This document shows positions 53,021 through 56,385 of a stretch of 56,385 bases of DNA, in pieces. The position numbers were made by a program, and so were the translations under genes. The first letter of the stretch is position 1, and each line of letters begins with the position of its first letter. The stretch lies in NCBI GenBank assembly GCA_947625905.1, contig CANQQJ010000020.1:1-56385 (forward strand), given 5' to 3'. Source of the DNA: an uncultured Clostridia bacterium (GTDB taxonomy: Bacteria; Bacillota; Clostridia; Monoglobales; Monoglobaceae). The notes beneath the pieces are model-generated. The model did no database searches and was not told the origin of the DNA. It was given only the letters and a program-made list of their open reading frames with translations.

Positions 53021-53964
53021 GCCTGATCCTCCTCTCCGTAGTCGGTAACGCTTTCTTCGATCCTGTGTGTAAGCCGTTCGAGACGCCGGGTCAAAAATTT
53101 GCCGTATGAAGAGATCCCCCAAACAGCAAGGACTGCCGCGGCCGCGAGAATGAGCAAAAGAGCTAAGGACATCAGAGCGGAGTTCTTATAGGTGGGAAGG
53201 CGGGAGCTCATCATTTGGACGCAGAGGTCAAACTCTTCAAGCGGCTGATTGCATATATAGATGTCGCCGGAACTCTGCGTATACGCTTCCGAGGAAAACG
53301 GGGCGTCTAATTTCAAAATATCCTGCGGCAATTCGGAAACCAACGGCAGGAAGGTATTGTCGGGAAAGCGTATAAGAGCGACCGTGTTAGCGGTGAAAGA
53401 ATTGGTGTACATATCCAATGCCTCAAAAAATGAGGAAAATGACACGTCAAGCACTAAATATCCTACAATGGTTTGATCGTCTTGGATCGGGTGTGAATAC
53501 AAGAGGTGCTTGGAGTAGTTCGGAAGGCTGCCGCACACCATCCATTGATCTGCGGCCTCCGCCGGGGGACGCGCCCGCATATCCGAAATATATGAGCGGT
53601 ACAGCGCCTCGTATTCCGTGTTATAAAAGAACGCTTCGGTATCGGTATAGAGAAAAATATTTCCGATTTCCACATTAGAGCCGAGAAACTCCTGAAAGCC
53701 CTTCATAATAGTCGGCGAATGCGTCAAAATGGCATCCGACAATTTGTCGCCGTCCATAAACAGCAGCGCGGAATCCTCTATCATATTCAGGCGCAGCTCC
53801 ACATAGTTGGAATACAATTCGCTTATATTTCTGAGTTTGTCCGTATAATCTCTATGCATCAGAGCGGAGTAGGATGTAAAAATTATGATAAAATACACAG
53901 ACAGGACAAGCAGAATAATAGAGGTCACCGATATTACGATCTTTTTTCTGAAATAATCAAACAT
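53017..53964 (-). CDS. Kinase-less Cache-domain membrane protein (putative co-sensor)
   Basis: The protein has 315 residues. One membrane span (~10-30), an extracellular Cache-like domain (~35-260), a second span (~265-285) and a short HAMP-like tail follow one another, and the protein then ends without kinase or output domain. The layout mirrors the sensor half of the neighbouring YesM kinase. It lies between the response regulator and the kinase, 3 bp after the former and overlapping the latter by 4 bp (ATGA). It may pair with the kinase as a co-receptor; a degenerate kinase is the alternative. Confidence 0.82.
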   Translation of the reverse strand: MFDYFRKKIVISVTSIILLVLSVYFIIIFTSYSALMHRDYTDKLRNISELYSNYVELRLNMIEDSALLFMDGDKLSDAILTHSPTIMKGFQEFLGSNVEIGNIFLYTDTEAFFYNTEYEALYRSYISDMRARPPAEAADQWMVCGSLPNYSKHLLYSHPIQDDQTIVGYLVLDVSFSSFFEALDMYTNSFTANTVALIRFPDNTFLPLVSELPQDILKLDAPFSSEAYTQSSGDIYICNQPLEEFDLCVQMMSSRLPTYKNSALMSLALLLILAAAAVLAVWGISSYGKFLTRRLERLTHRIEESVTDYGEEDQA

Positions 53965-53967
53965 AAG

Positions 53968-55524
53968 CTATACCTCCGGGCTGCCGGGATAATCCGAGGG
54001 CAGATAGCCGGTCTGCTTTTTAAACACCTTGCTGAAATAATTCGCGTCGCGAAATCCCACGTTTCGGCTGATGTCCGCAATGCGGTGATTTCCGTCCTGC
54101 AGCAGCGTTACGGCTGTATTGATACGGTGCCGCGTGATGAATTCGTTAATGGTAGTCCCCGTTTCGTTTTTAAAAGTGTGCATCAGATGATATCGGTCCA
54201 CGTGCAGATTTTCCGCGATGGTTTCTATGGTAATGGGGAGGTGGTAGTTGTACATGATATAAGTCTGCACATCCCGCACCAGCTTTGAGTGCGTTCGGGG
54301 CACTCTGACTCCCGCGTGGTCAAAGACAGAATCTACCATCGACAGAATATAATTTTCAATATCCGATATAAGATCCATATTTCCCAGCTCCTCCGCCGGG
54401 ATAGGAATGGAGCCGAAGATCAGGCTGACGGCTTCCGCATTTGGCGCGCAAGTATGGATGATTTGCATGGCGAGAGCCGAAACCGCGTTTTTAATAGTGT
54501 TAATGTTGACGTTTTTCAGTTGGCGCAGCTTGGCAAAATACGATTTCAGCGCGCGGTCCACCATGGGTCGGTTAAGAATTTTCAGACCTTCCAGAAGATC
54601 CTCAAGGTCCGAGGATGTCAAAAACAACGCGGAGAGCTGATTTTTGTCGCTGATCTTGTCGGTGCTTTCATTATAATGTATGACGCAGCCATAGCCGTGC
54701 AGCGCCTTTTGCGAAACGGCAAAAAGCGATTCAAGATAGGCGTCGTGCACGCGCGTTATGCTGCGAAACAGTCGGCTGACGCCGATAGTGAAGGTAACGC
54801 CGCATTGTTGCGACAGGCTTTCCTTTACTTCGCTGATGATCCCGCAAATTGTATCCTGGACCTTATCGTTTTCACAAAAGCACAGCAGGGTCAAATGGTC
54901 ATGCTGCGGCTGACAGATCAGCGCTCGATAAGAGGAAAGGAGCTGTTTGCGAAGGCGTTCGCCGAGCTTGTCGTAAATTTCCGGCTCAAAACTGCCGGAT
55001 GGAGAATCAGGCTGAATCGTTGCTATAAAATACCAGCTGTCGGGAATATAGAGACCGTATTTTTTAGATAATCCGTCTATTGTCTCTTTGCTGGGCGGAT
55101 TGTGCTGCAGCAGATGGAACAGGAACCGCTCGCGGGTCAGAACCTGATCGTTTTGGATCTTTGCCTTTACGTTTTCAAGAGTGGTCAGAAACTCACGGAT
55201 CTTCAGGGGCTTGAGCAGATATGCGAAGGCGCCGCTTTCAATTGCCGCCTTTGCGTAGTTAAAGTCAGGATAGCCCGAAAAAATAATAACCTCCACGTGG
55301 GGTGCCAGAGCTTTAAGCTCTGCGATAAATTCGAGGCCGTCCTTTTTGGCCATGCAAATATCGGCGATGATCACGTTGGGGTGCGTTTGTTTAAAACGTT
55401 CCATGGCCTCGATGCCGTCTCCGGCTTCCGCAACAACCTCAAAGCCCAGTTTGTTCCAGTCAAAGCTTTTTTTAAGTCCCGCACGCACGGCGGGCTCGTC
55501 GTCCACAAACATGATCTTAAGCAA
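53968..55524 (-). CDS. YesN-type response regulator with AraC DNA-binding domain
   Basis: The protein has 518 residues. The start is TTG at 55524, chosen because GGGAGGGG lies 7 nt upstream; the ATG four codons later is 19 nt away. The receiver domain (1-~120) has the acidic pair D8/D9, phospho-acceptor Asp55 in IIADICM and Lys in LLKPLK. A long middle region precedes the AraC double HTH (~420-510: IETIAENLHVDRYHLMHTF and IADISRNVGFRDANYFSKVF). It is first in the three-gene signalling operon and divergent from element B copy 2, a likely target. Confidence 0.94.
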   Translation of the reverse strand: MLKIMFVDDEPAVRAGLKKSFDWNKLGFEVVAEAGDGIEAMERFKQTHPNVIIADICMAKKDGLEFIAELKALAPHVEVIIFSGYPDFNYAKAAIESGAFAYLLKPLKIREFLTTLENVKAKIQNDQVLTRERFLFHLLQHNPPSKETIDGLSKKYGLYIPDSWYFIATIQPDSPSGSFEPEIYDKLGERLRKQLLSSYRALICQPQHDHLTLLCFCENDKVQDTICGIISEVKESLSQQCGVTFTIGVSRLFRSITRVHDAYLESLFAVSQKALHGYGCVIHYNESTDKISDKNQLSALFLTSSDLEDLLEGLKILNRPMVDRALKSYFAKLRQLKNVNINTIKNAVSALAMQIIHTCAPNAEAVSLIFGSIPIPAEELGNMDLISDIENYILSMVDSVFDHAGVRVPRTHSKLVRDVQTYIMYNYHLPITIETIAENLHVDRYHLMHTFKNETGTTINEFITRHRINTAVTLLQDGNHRIADISRNVGFRDANYFSKVFKKQTGYLPSDYPGSPEV

Positions 55525-55583
55525 AGCATATCCCCTCCCGATTTAAATGTTTGTATTTTTTACAGTTTCAACAACCTTATATA

Positions 55584-55612
55584 ATTATAACAAATTATCC
55601 GTAAAAAAGCAA
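55584..55612 (-). promoter_or_regulatory. Promoter of the two-component operon
   Basis: On the minus strand TTGCTT (55607-55612) and TATAAT (55584-55589) are 17 bp apart, about 60 bp before the TTG start. The rest of 55525-55743 is AT-rich and shows no gene. Confidence 0.6.
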
Positions 55613-55743
55613 GGAAATATTCAAAAAGGACACGAGCGGTATTTCATTGCAAAAAGGCGTATTTTCGGGAGATTCAAGAATTTTTATGCACAAATTTACT
55701 CATTTTACACATTTTATTCCTTGTTTTTGCCGCGTTTGTTGGC

Positions 55744-55809
55744 ACATAATTTTACGGTTTTTAACCACAATATTCTTCTTGAAAAACCCCTATGTTTCAT
55801 TTTATAATA
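55744..55809 (+). promoter_or_regulatory. Shared element B promoter, copy 2
   Basis: TTGAAA (55779-55784) and TATAAT (55803-55808) are 18 bp apart. The 43 nt from 55744 match 41333-41375 with one mismatch, and TTCATTTTATAATA around the -10 box is also shared. It drives the GDPD gene at 55850. Confidence 0.7.
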
Positions 55810-55849
55810 GAATTGGGACAACGTAATAATACCGAGGAGGGAAAAATAA

Positions 55850-56359
55850 ATGAAAAAGTATTACAGACATAAGATCCCGGTCGCGGCGCACCGAGGAAAT
55901 TCCGAGTATTTCCCGGAGAATACAATGCCGGCCTTTGAATCGGCATTGGAACTTGATATAGACATGATCGAAACCGATATCCATATGACCAAAGACGGCG
56001 AACTTATCATTATACACGATCATTCGGTGGATCGCTGCACCGACGGCAAAGGCTTGGTTATGGATCTGACTTTGTCGGAGATCCGCGCGCTGGACGCCGG
56101 CAGTTGGAAGGGCGAGGAATTCAAGGGCGCAAAGGTACCCACGTTCCGAGAGTTTTTGGAACTTGTGCAGAGCCGAAAGGATTTGATGTTCAATATTGAG
56201 CTCAAAGACTATCCGCACCTTCAGGGCGATCGGGCTTACGAATCCTGTGATAAGGTCATAGCCATGCTGGAGGAATTCGATATGGCGGACCGCTGCGTTA
56301 TTACCAGCTTCAGCGGCCGGCTGCTTGAGTATGTGGATGAAAAATACGGACAAAAGTAA
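55850..56359 (+). CDS. Glycerophosphodiester phosphodiesterase, C-terminally truncated
   Basis: The ORF has 169 residues against 261 in the paralogue at 9779. AGGAGGG precedes the ATG. The catalytic N-terminal part is intact: AHRGNSEYFPENTMPAF, IETDIHMTKDG and IHDHSVDRCTDG. It then stops after DEKYGQK, where the paralogue reads DEKYDHK-YR. The stop is TAA where a TAC would encode the expected Tyr. The missing third holds later barrel strands, so the product would probably be inactive. Only 26 bases remain before the window ends, so a sequence-end artefact is possible. Confidence 0.8.
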   Translation: MKKYYRHKIPVAAHRGNSEYFPENTMPAFESALELDIDMIETDIHMTKDGELIIIHDHSVDRCTDGKGLVMDLTLSEIRALDAGSWKGEEFKGAKVPTFREFLELVQSRKDLMFNIELKDYPHLQGDRAYESCDKVIAMLEEFDMADRCVITSFSGRLLEYVDEKYGQK

Positions 56360-56385
56360 CGTCCATCCCGCCCAAATGCGGCCGG

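Noticed and set aside
54289..55071. A 260-residue plus-strand frame opposite the response regulator
   Set aside because: It is a shadow of the YesN gene, whose receiver and AraC domains are clear.

Overview
The window looks like a chromosomal stretch from a Gram-positive, anaerobic, carbohydrate-degrading Bacillota (Clostridia-like) bacterium, probably an uncultured gut or rumen lineage. The evidence is S-layer-homology (SLH) anchored surface proteins, lipoprotein ABC binding proteins, strong GGAGG ribosome binding sites, near-consensus sigma-A promoters, an oxygen-sensitive glycyl radical enzyme, and YesM/YesN-type and AraC/LacI regulators typical of Firmicute carbohydrate loci. No rRNA, tRNA, CRISPR array or insertion sequence was seen. 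UGA is used as an ordinary stop codon.

Layout. (1) 1-1167: 3' end of an SLH surface protein, closed by a bidirectional terminator. (2) 1.3-5.4 kb: an AraC regulator divergent from a three-gene operon (Gfo/Idh/MocA oxidoreductase, hydroxypyruvate-isomerase-like TIM barrel, second Gfo/Idh/MocA oxidoreductase). (3) 5.5-9.4 kb: a visibly AT-rich defence-like island, with a Fic AMP-transferase-type protein and a McrB/McrC-like restriction pair. (4) 9.7-33.4 kb: a uronate-polysaccharide utilisation locus. It holds GDPD, glycerol-1-phosphate dehydrogenase and an SGNH hydrolase; a GH88 unsaturated glucuronyl hydrolase on the other strand; a secreted PL8 lyase; a 2204-residue repeat-rich SLH protein and a second SLH protein; an LplB/LplC/LplA-type importer; and a membrane-anchored AraC sensor-regulator. 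(5) 33.4-41.2 kb: a LacI-controlled sucrose or fructan operon (binding protein, two permeases, ATPase, GH32, PfkB fructokinase). (6) 41.7-51.3 kb: a redox cluster with an FAD oxidoreductase, an AraC regulator, four Gfo/Idh/MocA proteins, a glycyl radical activase and a glycyl radical enzyme. (7) 51.3-55.5 kb, minus strand: a YesN response regulator, a kinase-less Cache membrane protein and a YesM kinase. (8) 55.85 kb to the end: a GDPD paralogue that stops early.

How the parts fit. PL8 would cleave an acidic polysaccharide outside the cell to unsaturated uronyl oligosaccharides. The lipoprotein importer would bring them in and GH88 would remove the unsaturated uronate. The GDPD operon and the PL8 gene carry the same 33-nt upstream element at the same distance from the -10 box, so they are probably one regulon. 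That suggests a substrate carrying glycerol-phosphate and possibly acyl groups. The LacI operon imports a fructoside, splits it with GH32 and phosphorylates the fructose.

The most novel candidate is the 41.7-51.3 kb cluster. Several sugar or polyol dehydrogenase-like proteins, two of them with altered motifs, precede a glycyl radical enzyme whose active-site loop reads GCNW rather than the GCVE of the dehydratase/lyase class. A 66-nt promoter region at 41.33 kb is repeated almost exactly at 55.74 kb next to the two-component system, which ties that regulator to the cluster. Other notable points are an in-frame UGA that cuts the last domain from the PL8 gene, a discoidin domain nested in the PL8 sandwich, and a direct repeat lying inside the fic promoter.
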